A DNA stretch of 64,000 nucleotides from Candidatus Andeanibacterium colombiense (GCA_029202985.1 CP119316.1:2480001-2544000); one strand, 5' to 3'. Positions 44,345 through 54,018 are shown, counted from the first letter of the stretch. Numbers and translations are program-made. Notes: generated by a model from the sequence alone, not told the origin.

Positions 44345-46615
44345 ATGCACGTCACCCGGCGAGGAGTGCTGGTGGGGGCCGCGGCGGGCGGCGGGTTGAT
44401 CGCCTTCTGGGCCCTCGGCCCGCGCCGCTACGCCGCCCCGCTTGCCGCCGGGCAGGGCGAGGTCGCGTTCGATGCCTGGCTGAAGATCGGGCGCGACGGG
44501 ATCGTCACCGTGGCGGTGCCGCAGCTCGAGATGGGCCAGGGCGTCACCACGATCCTGCCGCAGGTGGTCGCGATGGAACTCGGGGCGGACTGGCGCCAGG
44601 TCGCGGTCGAGCCCGCGCCGGTCAGCGGCGCCTATCCGAACCTGCCGCTGGCCGCCGAATGGGCGCCGTTGTGGAAGCCGCTGATCCCGATCCTGGCCGA
44701 CCGGCCCGGCGATCTGCTGGTGCGCCACTATGCGCAGGGTCACCGCTTCATGGTGACGGCGGACGGCACCTCGCTCGCCGCGTACGAAGAGCCCTGCCGC
44801 AATGCCGCCGCCAGCGCGCGGGCGATGCTGGCCAAGGCCGCGGCCGACCGCTGGAACGTCGATTGGACGGAATGCGACTCCGACGGCGGGTTCGTCGTCC
44901 ATGGCGAAAAGAAGCTCAACTTCGCGGAACTCGTGGAGGATGCCGCCGGCTACAAGCCGCCCGATCCTCCGCCACTGCGCTCGCAGCCGCCCGCCGAAGT
45001 TCCGGACGAGCTCGGCGCGGAGGCCCCGATCCTGTTCCCGCGGCTCGACCTGCCCTCAAAAGTCGACGGGTCCTATCTGTTCGCCGGCGACGTGCGCCTG
45101 CCCGACATGGTCTACGCGGCGATCCATCACGGCCCGATCGACCAGGCCGAGCTCGCCAATTTCGAGCCGAAGGACGCCGCCGGCACCCCGGGGCTGATCA
45201 CACTGGTCAAGGGCAAGCGCTGGCTCGCGGCGGTCGCCAAGACCTGGTGGGCGGCGGACAAGGCGCTCGAAAAACTCGCTGCCACCTTCAAGCTCACCGG
45301 CCCGCTCGACAGCGGCGGGATCGCCGCCGCGCTCGACAAGGGGTTGATGCAAGGCGCCGGCACCAGCATTTTCAGCCACGGCGCGGGCGATGCCGAGCTT
45401 GGCAGGGCGACCCACCGGGTGCGCTACGATGTCGCCCCGGCGCTGCACGGCACGATCGAGACCGCCAGCGCCACCGCCCGGCTCGCGGGCGGCAAGCTCG
45501 AATTATGGATCGCCAGCCAGGCGCCCGAGCATGCGCGCAAGGCGGCGGCGGAGGCGCTCGACATGGCGCTCAGCGATGTGATTCTCTATCCGATGCCGGC
45601 CGGCGGCAGTTTCGACCGGCGGCTCGAGATCGACCATGCGATCGAGGTCGCGCTGATCGCGCGCGAATGCGGCAGGCCGGTCCAGCTGATCTGGTCGCGC
45701 TGGCAGGAGGCGCTGGCCGGGCGCCCGCGCACCCCGGTTTCCGCGATGATGGCGGCCAAGACCAGCGACAGCGGCCACATCGCGACCTGGCGCGCGCGGC
45801 TGGCGCTGCCGCCGACCGCGCTCGAATTCGGCGCGCGGCAGTTCGGCAATCTCACCAGCCGGTCCGCGATCGAGACGAGCAGCGGCAGCGCCGATGCAAT
45901 GGCGATCGCCGGGGCGGACCCGCTCTACGATATCGAGAACGTCGCGGTGTATCACGTGCCGACCGACATCGGCCTGCCGACCGGGCGGATGCGCGGCAAC
46001 GCCCACGGCTATACCTGCTTCTTCACCGAAAGCTTCGTCGACGAGCTGGCCGCGCTGCATCACCGCGAGCCTTTGTCCTACCGGATGGAGATGCTCGGCA
46101 CCGATCCGCGCCTCGCCGCCTGCCTGCAGCGTGCCGCGCGGCTTGCGCAATGGAACGGCGGGCAGGACCAGAGCGGGCAGGGACTCGCGTGTCACCGGAT
46201 CGGGCCGCCGGACAGCGGCGGGCGGATCGCGGTGATCGCCACCGCCAGCCAGGGCGAAGGCGGGGTCAAGGTCGAGAAGCTTTCGGCCGCGGTCGACATC
46301 GGGCGGATTGTCAATCTCGACATCGCGCGCCAGCAGATCGAAGGCGGGCTGATCTTCGGCATCGGCCTCGCGCTCGGCACCGCGATCGATTACGAGCGCG
46401 GCCTGCCGGTCAGCGGCCGGCTGGCGGCGCTGGGCCTGCCGAAGTTGCAGGACTGCCCGGCGATCGAGGTGGAGTTCGTCGCGAGCGAAGCGCCGCCGTT
46501 CGATCCGGGCGAGCTGGGCGTCGCGGTGGCCGCTCCGGCGATCGCCAATGCGCTGTTTTCGGCCACCGGCTTGCGGCTTCGCAATCTGCCACTGCTATCT
46601 GGAGAAGGTGAATGA
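44345..46615 (+). CDS. Molybdopterin-binding xanthine dehydrogenase-family subunit (IorB-like)
   Basis: A 756-residue large subunit of the isoquinoline 1-oxidoreductase/aldehyde oxidoreductase type. It starts with a twin-arginine signal (VTRRGVLVGAAAGGG), so it is exported folded with its Mo cofactor. VPQLEMGQGVTTILPQ is the family Mo-cofactor motif, G-G-S-F-D-R-R resembles the second cofactor loop, and the C-terminal GELGV...APAIANALF carries the catalytic Glu. No 2Fe-2S small subunit or cytochrome gene is adjacent, unlike typical iorAB operons. Its ATG follows block element B; hemH overlaps its end. Confidence 0.82.
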   Translation: MHVTRRGVLVGAAAGGGLIAFWALGPRRYAAPLAAGQGEVAFDAWLKIGRDGIVTVAVPQLEMGQGVTTILPQVVAMELGADWRQVAVEPAPVSGAYPNLPLAAEWAPLWKPLIPILADRPGDLLVRHYAQGHRFMVTADGTSLAAYEEPCRNAAASARAMLAKAAADRWNVDWTECDSDGGFVVHGEKKLNFAELVEDAAGYKPPDPPPLRSQPPAEVPDELGAEAPILFPRLDLPSKVDGSYLFAGDVRLPDMVYAAIHHGPIDQAELANFEPKDAAGTPGLITLVKGKRWLAAVAKTWWAADKALEKLAATFKLTGPLDSGGIAAALDKGLMQGAGTSIFSHGAGDAELGRATHRVRYDVAPALHGTIETASATARLAGGKLELWIASQAPEHARKAAAEALDMALSDVILYPMPAGGSFDRRLEIDHAIEVALIARECGRPVQLIWSRWQEALAGRPRTPVSAMMAAKTSDSGHIATWRARLALPPTALEFGARQFGNLTSRSAIETSSGSADAMAIAGADPLYDIENVAVYHVPTDIGLPTGRMRGNAHGYTCFFTESFVDELAALHHREPLSYRMEMLGTDPRLAACLQRAARLAQWNGGQDQSGQGLACHRIGPPDSGGRIAVIATASQGEGGVKVEKLSAAVDIGRIVNLDIARQQIEGGLIFGIGLALGTAIDYERGLPVSGRLAALGLPKLQDCPAIEVEFVASEAPPFDPGELGVAVAAPAIANALFSATGLRLRNLPLLSGEGE

Positions 46616-47601
46616 CGGGTGCAGCATTTTCCGGGATCGGCGTCCTGCTGGTCAACCTCGGCACGCCCGATGCGCCGACCTCGGCGGCGGTGAAACGCTA
46701 TTTGCGGGAGTTCCTGTCCGACCCGCGCGTGGTGGAGATTCCGGCAATCGTCTGGCAACCGATATTGCGCAGCATAGTGTTGAATACACGGCCGAAAAAA
46801 TCCGCGCATGCCTATAGCCAGGTGTGGACCGATAAGGGCTCGCCGCTTGCCGCCTTCACCGCGCTTCAGGCGGAAATGCTGCAGGCCCGGCTTGGAAATG
46901 CTGCGCTGGTGCGCTGGGGCATGCGCTATGGCAATCCGGCGCTCGGCACGGAGCTTCAGGCGCTGCAGGCGGCGGGCTGCGAACGCATCCTGATCGCCCC
47001 GATGTATCCGCAATATTCGGCCGCGACCAATGCCAGCGTGTCGGACAAATTATCCGAGGCGCTCGGCGCGATGCGCGCCCAGCCGGCGCTGCGGAACCTG
47101 CCGCCCTATTACAACGATCCGCTCTACATCGATGCGCTGGCGAAGGACTTGGGGCGTCAGCTCGACGCGCTGCCCTTCGCGCCCGAAGTCCTGCTGCTGA
47201 GCTTTCACGGCCTGCCCGAACGCTGCGTCGAGCTGGGCGATCCGTACCAGAAGCAATGCCTCGAAACCGCGCGCCTGCTGAAGGAGGCGATGGCGCCCCG
47301 CAAGCTGCGGATCGACGTGACCTTCCAGTCGCGCTTCGGCAAGGCCAAGTGGCTCGAGCCGGCGACGGACACAGTGCTCGAAGCCGAAGCGAAAGCCGGC
47401 ATCAAACGCCTCGCGGTCGCCGCGCCGGGCTTCTCGGTCGATTGCCTCGAAACGCTCGAGGAACTGGGGATCCGCGGCAAGGAACAGTTCCTCGAAGCCG
47501 GGGGCGAGGACTATGCAACGCTCGCCTGCCTCAATGCGGGCGAGCCCGGAATGGATATGCTCGAAGCGCTGGTAAGGCGCGAGCTGGGGGGATGGATCTA
47601 G
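46612..47601 (+). CDS. hemH: Ferrochelatase
   Basis: A 329-residue ferrochelatase, inserting Fe(II) into protoporphyrin IX in the last step of heme synthesis. Signatures are GVLLVNLGTPDAP at the start, APMYPQYSAAT and the catalytic-loop SFHGLPERCVELGDPY, with P-G-F-S-V-D-C-L-E-T-L-E-E near the C-terminus. Its ATG overlaps the stop of the molybdopterin subunit (ATGA). Full length, no C-terminal extension. Confidence 0.95.
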   Translation: MTGAAFSGIGVLLVNLGTPDAPTSAAVKRYLREFLSDPRVVEIPAIVWQPILRSIVLNTRPKKSAHAYSQVWTDKGSPLAAFTALQAEMLQARLGNAALVRWGMRYGNPALGTELQALQAAGCERILIAPMYPQYSAATNASVSDKLSEALGAMRAQPALRNLPPYYNDPLYIDALAKDLGRQLDALPFAPEVLLLSFHGLPERCVELGDPYQKQCLETARLLKEAMAPRKLRIDVTFQSRFGKAKWLEPATDTVLEAEAKAGIKRLAVAAPGFSVDCLETLEELGIRGKEQFLEAGGEDYATLACLNAGEPGMDMLEALVRRELGGWI

Positions 47602-47602
47602 A

Positions 47603-49030
47603 ATGGAAGGCCCGACGCTCGATAATCTCGGCGACAATCCCGTTCCATCGACGGACCGAGCGGCCGGCTGGCGCGAGCTGGGCTCGGCACATCTGCTGCC
47701 CAAGCTGCTGATCATCCTGCTCGGCGTGTGGATGAACGCGGCCGACGCGCTCGTCACCGCGACCATCCAGCCGAGCGTCGCGGCCGACCTCGGCGGCTAT
47801 GCGGCGTTCAGCTGGGCGGTGGCGGGCTTCCTGATCGGCTCGGTGGTCGCGGGCGCGAGCTCGGGCCGGGTGGCGGAAATCTTCGGGCTCGGGCGGGCCG
47901 CGGCCTTTGCCGGGGTGGTCTTCGCGGTCGGCTGCCTGATGAGCGCTTGGGCGCCCGAGATCTGGACCTTCCTCGGCGGGCGGCTGGTACAGGGGATCGG
48001 CAGCGGCTGGTTCAGCGGCTTCGGCATGGTCGCGATCGCGCAGCTCTTCCCCGAACGCCAGATCGCCCGGGTGTTCGCGATCATCGCCGCGACCTGGGGC
48101 GTTGCGACCCTGCTCGGCCCGATGGTCGGCGGGCTGTTCGCCGAAGCGGGCAACTGGCGCGCGGTGTTCTGGATCTTCCTTGCGCAGGCGGCGCTCTACG
48201 CGGTCCTCGCGCCGATCCTGTTCCGCAAGGCGCATATGGAGAGCGAGCACAATTCGGTTCCGCTGCCGCAATTGCTGGCGGTCGCGGTGGGCATCTCGAT
48301 GATCGCGCTGGCCGATCTCGCCGAAGCTCAAGTCGGCTCGCTCGCATTGATCTTCGGCGGCTTCGCGGTGATGACCTTGGTCTTCGCGATCGACGCGAAG
48401 GCGAAGGTCCGCCTGCTGCCGCACCGCGCGGGCGATCCGCGCACGGTGGTCGGCGCGGGCTATCTGTCGATCTTCGCGGCGGCCGGTGCCTCGATGCCGT
48501 TCACGATCTATGCCCCGCCGATCTTCCAGCAGCTCAAGGCCTATTCGCCGTTGCAGGCAGGCTATGTGGTCGCGTCGCTGGCGTTGACCTGGACGGTGGT
48601 CGCGATGAGCATTTCGCATGTCGTCTCGGGCAAGGAAGGACCGTGGATCCGCCGGGGCACCGCGCTGATCGCGCTGGCCGCGGTCGCGCAGGCGCTGACG
48701 GTGCCGACGCTGGCGCTCGCCTGGGTGATCCCTTCGGGCGCGCTGATGGGCGCGGGCTTCGGCATGTCGACCAGCCTGACCAACCGCGTGCTGCTGCGCT
48801 CGCTGCTGAAGGAAGACCAGGCGATCGGCAGCGCGGCGCTGATGACCACCCGCCAGATCGGCGGCGCGGTAGGTGCGGCGCTGGCCGGCGTGATCGCCAA
48901 CATGATCGGCTTCGCCCACGGCATCACCGACGTGACCGCGCGCGGCGCTGCGGGCAATGTGTTCTACGCGGCGATCCCGATGGCAGTGCTGGGGGCTTTG
49001 GGCGCCTTGGCAATGACGCGGAAGCGATAA
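47603..49030 (+). CDS. MFS transporter (DHA2/14-TM-like)
   Basis: A 475-residue transporter starting one base after the hemH stop. About 12-14 hydrophobic helices; motifs include GRLVQGIGSGWFSGFGM (motif C-like), DLGGYAAFSWAVAGFLIGSV at the first helices and TTRQIGGAVGAALAGVIANM near the end. DHA2-type proteins export drugs or other hydrophobic compounds by proton antiport. Co-transcription with hemH could mean porphyrin export or protection, but that is only inference. Confidence 0.83.
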   Translation: MEGPTLDNLGDNPVPSTDRAAGWRELGSAHLLPKLLIILLGVWMNAADALVTATIQPSVAADLGGYAAFSWAVAGFLIGSVVAGASSGRVAEIFGLGRAAAFAGVVFAVGCLMSAWAPEIWTFLGGRLVQGIGSGWFSGFGMVAIAQLFPERQIARVFAIIAATWGVATLLGPMVGGLFAEAGNWRAVFWIFLAQAALYAVLAPILFRKAHMESEHNSVPLPQLLAVAVGISMIALADLAEAQVGSLALIFGGFAVMTLVFAIDAKAKVRLLPHRAGDPRTVVGAGYLSIFAAAGASMPFTIYAPPIFQQLKAYSPLQAGYVVASLALTWTVVAMSISHVVSGKEGPWIRRGTALIALAAVAQALTVPTLALAWVIPSGALMGAGFGMSTSLTNRVLLRSLLKEDQAIGSAALMTTRQIGGAVGAALAGVIANMIGFAHGITDVTARGAAGNVFYAAIPMAVLGALGALAMTRKR

Positions 49031-49034
49031 GAGA

Positions 49035-49517
49035 TTACAGAACGCGCTCGTCTGAGTCTTTTCCGGACATGCATCGCTCACCGTCGATCATGCCAAAGCG
49101 CGGCGCCCCGAATCTGACGCGTTTGAAAGCTGCGGTCGGTACGGTTGCATTGACTGCAGCGCCAAAGACATCAGTCGAGCCCGGCGCGTTATCGCGATAG
49201 ATCCAGACAATCCCGTGCGTGCTGCGTTTGCGCCGCAACGTCCCGTCACCGATATCTGCGACAAATGTGCCGCCCTCGGTCGCGTATTGGGATCCTCTTA
49301 TCGAAAACAGGCCTTCGTTCAGAGCTATCTCGCCAATCGAATTCAAGCCACTGTCGGTTTTCACCACTGCGTTTTCGCCCTCTCTCAAACGGATCGAATA
49401 ACCGGCCCCGCAAAGCAGGCCGGGTCCTTCGTAATCCGTTCGTGCGAAAAAGTGGGTGCCAGCAGGAGGGGGTATCGCCTGCATCATCAAAGGGATGAAA
49501 ACAAACATACCGTTCAT
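49035..49517 (-). CDS. Secreted protein of unknown function
   Basis: A 160-residue predicted exported protein (hydrophobic N-terminus MNGMFVFIPLMMQAIPPPAG). The mature part has a beta-rich look: IRLREGENAVVKTD, LFSIRGSQYATEGG and GTLRRKRSTHG, and two nearby Cys (LLCGAG, GERCMSG). AAGG precedes the ATG. Codon use is a little less GC-rich than its neighbours. Convergent with the MFS gene, with only four bases between the stop codons. No family recognised. Confidence 0.65.
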   Translation of the reverse strand: MNGMFVFIPLMMQAIPPPAGTHFFARTDYEGPGLLCGAGYSIRLREGENAVVKTDSGLNSIGEIALNEGLFSIRGSQYATEGGTFVADIGDGTLRRKRSTHGIVWIYRDNAPGSTDVFGAAVNATVPTAAFKRVRFGAPRFGMIDGERCMSGKDSDERVL

Positions 49518-49542
49518 ATGCTGCCTTTCTCCCCTTGCTGGC

Positions 49543-49701
49543 TCAGAAATCCACCGCGATGCCGTTCTTTTCCCAGTCGCCATAGCGGGTGGGGCTGAGC
49601 GTCTCGTCGTCCTTGACCGGCGCGGGCTTGGGCACGGGCTTGTCGGTCCAGTGTTCGGGCTTGGCAAAGCCCTCGGGGCGTTTGGTCGCGCGGTCGGTCA
49701 T
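49543..49701 (-). CDS. DUF1674 protein (SDHAF4-like)
   Basis: A 52-residue protein ending in the invariant DUF1674 motif RYGDWEKNGIAVDF. This is the bacterial counterpart of mitochondrial SDHAF4, an assembly factor that binds flavinated succinate dehydrogenase subunit A and prevents side reactions. The rest is charged and disordered. Start is ATG at 49701; divergent from the RsmB-like gene with 55 bases between, a common arrangement of these two genes in alphaproteobacteria. Confidence 0.85.
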   Translation of the reverse strand: MTDRATKRPEGFAKPEHWTDKPVPKPAPVKDDETLSPTRYGDWEKNGIAVDF

Positions 49702-49756
49702 ACCGACAAGATGGGCACGCTGGCGTAGAAAGGCAATCGCTCCTAAGGGCACCTTC

Positions 49757-50995
49757 ATGGCCGACATTCCCGGACTCCCCGCGCGCCGTGCCGCGCTCAA
49801 ACTCACCGATGCCGTGCTGCGCCGGGGCGACACGCTCGAGATCGCCGCCCATGCCGCGCTGCAGGGCATCCACGGTGCAGCCGACAAGGCACTGGCGAAG
49901 GCGATCGCGTCCGAAGTGCTGCGCTGGCTCGCCGATCTCGACGCGCTGATCGACAGCGCGACACAGCAGATCCTGCCCGAGGATGCGAAGCCGCGCGCGG
50001 TGCTGCGGCTGATGCTGGCCCAGTGGCTACGGCTGGAGACCCCGCCGCACGCGGTGGTCGCGACCGCGTTGCCGCTGCTCGCGGGCGGCCCCCGGCGGTT
50101 GGCACACGGGGTGTTCGGCGCTTTGGTCCGCAAGAATGTGAAACTGCCCGACGTGCCGACGCTGCCCGAACGAACCCTCGCGCGCTGGGGCGATCGTGCC
50201 CCGGGCATCGCCGCCGCTCTGGCCGTGCCGCCCCCGCTGGACCTGACCCTGCGCGATCCGGCCGAGACCGAAAAATGGCTCGGCGCACTCGGCGGCATCT
50301 CTCTGCTGCCCGGTCACATCCGCCTGCCGCGGGGGGATGCGGTCGAGAACCTCGCCGGCTTTGCCGACGGAGCGTGGTGGGTGCAGGATCTCGCCGCATC
50401 GCTCCCCGCCCGCCAGCTTGGCGAGGGCAACGGCCGCGCGGTGCTCGACCTGTGCGCTGCTCCCGGCGGCAAGACGATGCAACTCGCCGCCGCCGGCTGG
50501 CAGGTCACCGCGGTCGATATGAGCGCGAAGCGGATGGAGCGGGTGAGGCAGAACCTCGCCCGGACCGGCCTCACGGCCGAGATCCTCGTCGCCAATGTCC
50601 TCGATTGGGAGCCCGAAACCAAGTTCGACGCGATCCTGCTCGATGCCCCTTGCACCGCCACCGGCACCTGCCGCCGCCATCCCGACGTGCTCCACCGCAT
50701 CGGCGCGCGGCAGATCGACGAGATGGCGGAGCTGCAAAGCGCGCTGCTGGAGCGCGTGACCGGCTGGCTCACGCCCGGCGGAAGACTGGTCTATGCGGTC
50801 TGCTCGCTCGAACCGGAGGAAGGCGAGCAACAAGCCGCGCGCGTAAGCCTCGAGACCGTGCCGATCGCCCCTTCGATCCTGCCCGCTGGGGTGCAGGCCA
50901 CTCCCGAAGGCTGGCTGCGGACCGATCCGGGCATGCTGGTTAACGAAGGCGGGATCGACGGCTTCTTTATCGCCTGTTTCAGCGCAGAGTCCTGA
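49757..50995 (+). CDS. RsmB/NOP-family rRNA cytosine-5 methyltransferase
   Basis: A 412-residue SAM-dependent RNA methyltransferase. An N-terminal NusB-like helical domain (about 1-130) precedes the Rossmann domain. SAM motif is LDLCAAPGGKTMQLAA (about 230), with motif IV LDAPCTATGTCRRHPD holding the release Cys and motif VI YAVCSLEPEEGE the catalytic Cys. It modifies a cytosine in 16S rRNA (RsmB type C967) by homology. AAGGGC lies before the ATG at 49757. Confidence 0.9.
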   Translation: MADIPGLPARRAALKLTDAVLRRGDTLEIAAHAALQGIHGAADKALAKAIASEVLRWLADLDALIDSATQQILPEDAKPRAVLRLMLAQWLRLETPPHAVVATALPLLAGGPRRLAHGVFGALVRKNVKLPDVPTLPERTLARWGDRAPGIAAALAVPPPLDLTLRDPAETEKWLGALGGISLLPGHIRLPRGDAVENLAGFADGAWWVQDLAASLPARQLGEGNGRAVLDLCAAPGGKTMQLAAAGWQVTAVDMSAKRMERVRQNLARTGLTAEILVANVLDWEPETKFDAILLDAPCTATGTCRRHPDVLHRIGARQIDEMAELQSALLERVTGWLTPGGRLVYAVCSLEPEEGEQQAARVSLETVPIAPSILPAGVQATPEGWLRTDPGMLVNEGGIDGFFIACFSAES

Positions 50996-51024
50996 TCCAA
51001 GTGGTCAATTCAAGCGCGCTTGAG

Positions 51025-51045
51025 TTTTCCACAGATCTATCCACA
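51025..51045. other. Two DnaA-box-like 9-mers
   Basis: TTTTCCACA (51025-51033) fits the TTWTNCACA consensus and CTATCCACA (51037-51045) differs at one base. They are 12 bases apart, in the gap between the RsmB-like gene and msrA. Only two boxes and no AT-rich unwinding region are seen, so this is not offered as an origin. Confidence 0.35.
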
Positions 51046-51058
51046 GGGGTCAGTTTCC

Positions 51059-51592
51059 TTAGGCCTTGAGCCGTTCGGCGAAGCCCTTGCGCAGTTTCGC
51101 CAGCTTGGGCGGGATCACTGCGAGACAATAGGGGTTCCGCTGGCCTTCGCCCTCCCAGTAATCCTGGTGGTAATTCTCTGCCGGATACCATTCGGCCGGC
51201 CCTTCGATCGTCGTCACCACCCGCCCGTCATGATCGGCATTGGCGCGCGCGATCGCGGCTTTCGCTTCCGCGCGCTGCTCGTCCGAAAGCGGGAAGATCG
51301 CCGAGCGGTACTGCGTGCCGACGTCGTTGCCCTGGCGGTTGAGCGTGGTCGGATCGTGGGTCGCGAAGTTCACGTCGAGCAGGTCGCCATAGGAAATCAC
51401 CGCCGGATCGAAGGTCACCCGGATCGCTTCGGCATGGCCGGTGTCGCCGCCGCAGACCTGCTTGTAGGTCGGATCGGGGACTTCGCCGCCGATATAGCCG
51501 CTCTCGACGTTTTCGACCCCGGCCAGCGATTTGAACACCGCCTCGGTGCACCAGAAGCACCCGCCCGCGAAGATCGCCGTTTCAGTCGTCAT
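51059..51592 (-). CDS. msrA: Peptide methionine sulfoxide reductase MsrA
   Basis: A 177-residue MsrA that repairs methionine-S-sulfoxide. The active site [10 protein letters not shown] (Cys near residue 12) lies at the start, and later motifs include [28 protein letters not shown], and [14 protein letters not shown] resolving Cys is available in NPYCLAV near the C-terminus. No signal peptide, so it acts in the cytoplasm. ATG at 51592 begins [11 protein letters not shown]. Confidence 0.95.
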   Translation of the reverse strand: MTTETAIFAGGCFWCTEAVFKSLAGVENVESGYIGGEVPDPTYKQVCGGDTGHAEAIRVTFDPAVISYGDLLDVNFATHDPTTLNRQGNDVGTQYRSAIFPLSDEQRAEAKAAIARANADHDGRVVTTIEGPAEWYPAENYHQDYWEGEGQRNPYCLAVIPPKLAKLRKGFAERLKA

Positions 51593-51700
51593 CAGTCCAT
51601 CTCCTTGTTTGCGACAAAGATAGGAACGCTTCCGCCGCTTGTCATCGATAGCAACGCGCATAGACTGCCGCGTGACAAGGGACACTGCGGGAGAGGTGCG

Positions 51701-52549
51701 ATGAGGAAGCTGCTGAGACTGGCTGCGTGGGCGGCACTTGTGACAATGACGGTGGATACGGTGCCGGCCTTCGCCCAGCAGACGGTCCCGGCCAATCCCG
51801 CGCTCGACACCGCGCTCGGCGCCAAAATCCGCGACGGCGACCGTGCGCGCGACCAGTTCCGCCATCCGCGCGAGACGCTTGAATTCTTCGGGGTCCGGCC
51901 CGGGATGACGGTGATCGACTACATGCCCACCGGCGGCTGGTATTCCCGTATCCTCGTGCCCTATCTCGGCGAGGGCGGGACCTATCTCGGGATGAACCCC
52001 GACGTTTCGAAAGAGACCGGCTACCTCGCCGAGAGCTACGGCAACCTCGCCGGCACCTTCCTCGCCGAAACGGCCAAATGGGCGCCGGCTGGCGGCGCGA
52101 GAATCCTCGCCTTCAATGCCGACGCGGTGCCGGCGGGCGTCGAGGGGACGGTCGATCGGGTGCTGATTTTCCGCGAAGTCCACAACATGTTCCGCTTCGG
52201 CTGGTTCTACAAGGACATGCAACTGGTCCGGAAGCTGCTGAAGCCGGGCGGGCTGGTCGGGGTCGAGGATCACCGCGTGCCCGAAAGCGCGTCGTTCGAG
52301 CGCAGCGACGGCAACAAGGGCTATATGCGCGAAAGCGATGTGATCGCATTGTTCTCGGCGATGGGCTTCGATCTCGTCGCGAAGAGCGAGATCAACGCCA
52401 ATCCGAGGGACCCGGCCGACTGGAAGATTGGCGTGTGGGAACTGCCCCCGAGCTATGCGGGCGCCGCTAACGATCCGGCCAAGAAGGCGCGGGTCGATGC
52501 GATCGGCGAGAGCGACCGGATGACGCTGCTGTTTCGTAAACGGCCCTGA
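51701..52549 (+). CDS. Exported SAM-methyltransferase-fold protein
   Basis: A 282-residue protein with a signal peptide ([20 protein letters not shown], cleavage after AFA-Q). The rest has a class I methyltransferase fold: [24 protein letters not shown] (motif I, with G-G-W instead of G-x-G), a YLGMNPD strand end, and [17 protein letters not shown] (post-motif III). Several sphingomonad periplasmic proteins look like this, and how SAM would be available outside the cytoplasm is unclear. GAGAGG is at good spacing. Confidence 0.78.
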   Translation: MRKLLRLAAWAALVTMTVDTVPAFAQQTVPANPALDTALGAKIRDGDRARDQFRHPRETLEFFGVRPGMTVIDYMPTGGWYSRILVPYLGEGGTYLGMNPDVSKETGYLAESYGNLAGTFLAETAKWAPAGGARILAFNADAVPAGVEGTVDRVLIFREVHNMFRFGWFYKDMQLVRKLLKPGGLVGVEDHRVPESASFERSDGNKGYMRESDVIALFSAMGFDLVAKSEINANPRDPADWKIGVWELPPSYAGAANDPAKKARVDAIGESDRMTLLFRKRP

Positions 52550-52609
52550 CGGTCGTAAACGACCTTGGGGCGGTGGACTTCGGCGCCCGCGCTTACTAAC
52601 TCAGGGCGC

Positions 52610-53461
52610 ATGAGCACCCTCACCGTCGCCGCCCTCCAGCTTGCGCTCAATTCCGCCGACGAGCGCGACAATATCGCCGCGGTCGGCGCACTGGTGGAAG
52701 AGGCCGCGGCCGACGGGGCGCAGGTGGTTCTGCCGCCCGAGCTGTTCTCCGGCCCCTATTTCTGCAGGACCGAGGACGAGCATCTGTTCGAACTCGCCCG
52801 TCCGACGCTCGAGCACCCCTCCGTGGTCGCGATGCGCAAGCTCGGGAAGGCCTTGAAGATCGCGATCCCGGTCAGCTTTTTCGAACGCGACGGGCATCAT
52901 TATTACAACACCGTGGCGATGATCGACGCGGATGGCGAAGTGCTCGGCACCTATCGCAAGAGCCACATTCCGGACGGGCCGGGCTATGAGGAAAAGTATT
53001 ATTTCCGCCCCGGGAACGACGGGTTGAAGGTGTGGGACGTCTTCGGCACCAGGATCGGCGTCGGCATCTGCTGGGACCAGTGGTATCCCGAAGCCGCGCG
53101 GGTGATGGCGCTGCAGGGCGCGGAAGTGCTGTTCTACCCGACCGCGATCGGCAGTGAGCCCTATGACACTGATCTTGACACCAGCCGCATGTGGCGCCGC
53201 GCGATGATCGGCCATGCGGTGAGCAACTGCATGCCGGTGGTGGCCGGCAACCGTATCGGGGTGGAGGGCGAACAGACCTTTTACGGCCACAGCTTCATCG
53301 CCGACGAATGGGGCGATCTGGTGAGCGAATTCGGGGCCGAGGAAACCGGCGTGCTGCTCGCGCCGCTCGACCTCAAGCGCGCGGCCAGGCACCGCGCCGG
53401 CATGGGCTTCTTTCGCGACCGGCGGCCGGAGCTCTATGCGCGCATCGCGCGCGACGAATAG
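52610..53461 (+). CDS. aguB: N-carbamoylputrescine amidase
   Basis: A 283-residue nitrilase-superfamily enzyme. The catalytic triad is clear: Glu in LPPELFSGPYF, Lys in TYRKSHIPDGPGY and Cys in GICWDQWYPEAA. GYEEKYYF and DTDLDTSRMW match the carbamoylputrescine amidase subgroup, which hydrolyses N-carbamoylputrescine to putrescine in the agmatine route. The partner agmatine deiminase is not in this window. ATG at 52610 starts MSTLTVAALQ; an earlier start adds non-family residues. Confidence 0.9.
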   Translation: MSTLTVAALQLALNSADERDNIAAVGALVEEAAADGAQVVLPPELFSGPYFCRTEDEHLFELARPTLEHPSVVAMRKLGKALKIAIPVSFFERDGHHYYNTVAMIDADGEVLGTYRKSHIPDGPGYEEKYYFRPGNDGLKVWDVFGTRIGVGICWDQWYPEAARVMALQGAEVLFYPTAIGSEPYDTDLDTSRMWRRAMIGHAVSNCMPVVAGNRIGVEGEQTFYGHSFIADEWGDLVSEFGAEETGVLLAPLDLKRAARHRAGMGFFRDRRPELYARIARDE

Positions 53462-53476
53462 GTGCGGGAGGCGGCA

Positions 53477-53977
53477 ATGGGCGCAAAGCATCGCTATGTG
53501 ATCGCTTTCGGCTCCAACCGGAGGCACGGCACGATCGGCAGCCCGCGCAAGGTGCTGGGCGCTGCTTCGGTCGCGCTGCACCGGGCCGGGATTCAGACGG
53601 TGCGCGCCAGCCGCCTGATCCACACCGCGCCGCTCGGCCCCTCGCTGCGCCGCTATGCCAATGCCGCGCTGCTGATCGAAACCCCGCTCGGGCCCGAGGA
53701 GCTGCTCGAGCTGCTCAAAAATGCCGAGCACGAGTTCGGTCGCCGCTCGGGCGGCCAGCGCTGGACTTCGCGCGTGCTCGATCTCGACATCGTACTGTGG
53801 AGCGGCGGCGCCTATGCCTCGGACCGGCTGACGATCCCGCACCCCCGCTTCCGCGAACGCCCGTTCGTGCTCGGCCCGGCCAACGATGTGGCACCGCGGT
53901 GGCGCGATCCGCTGACCGGGCTGACGGTACGCCAACTCAAAGCGCGCTTGACCGCCCGCCGCCCCCTTTCTAGGTGA
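53477..53977 (+). CDS. folK: 2-amino-4-hydroxy-6-hydroxymethyldihydropteridine pyrophosphokinase
   Basis: A 166-residue folate biosynthesis enzyme transferring pyrophosphate from ATP to the pterin. It has the N-terminal YVIAFGSNRRHG, the F-G-R-R-x-G region, the VLDLDIVLW Mg-binding motif and IPHPRFRERPFVLGP. ATG at 53477 with GGGAGG upstream is preferred to a GTG 15 bases earlier. Ends 41 bases before the tRNA-Lys gene. Confidence 0.9.
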   Translation: MGAKHRYVIAFGSNRRHGTIGSPRKVLGAASVALHRAGIQTVRASRLIHTAPLGPSLRRYANAALLIETPLGPEELLELLKNAEHEFGRRSGGQRWTSRVLDLDIVLWSGGAYASDRLTIPHPRFRERPFVLGPANDVAPRWRDPLTGLTVRQLKARLTARRPLSR

Positions 53978-54018
53978 GCCCCGCAGCCGCCCGTTCCCCG
54001 GGCAGCCACCCATGGTCG

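Noticed and set aside
51001..51058. Chromosome replication origin
   Set aside because: Only two DnaA-like boxes, no AT-rich unwinding region and none of the usual alphaproteobacterial origin neighbours are present.
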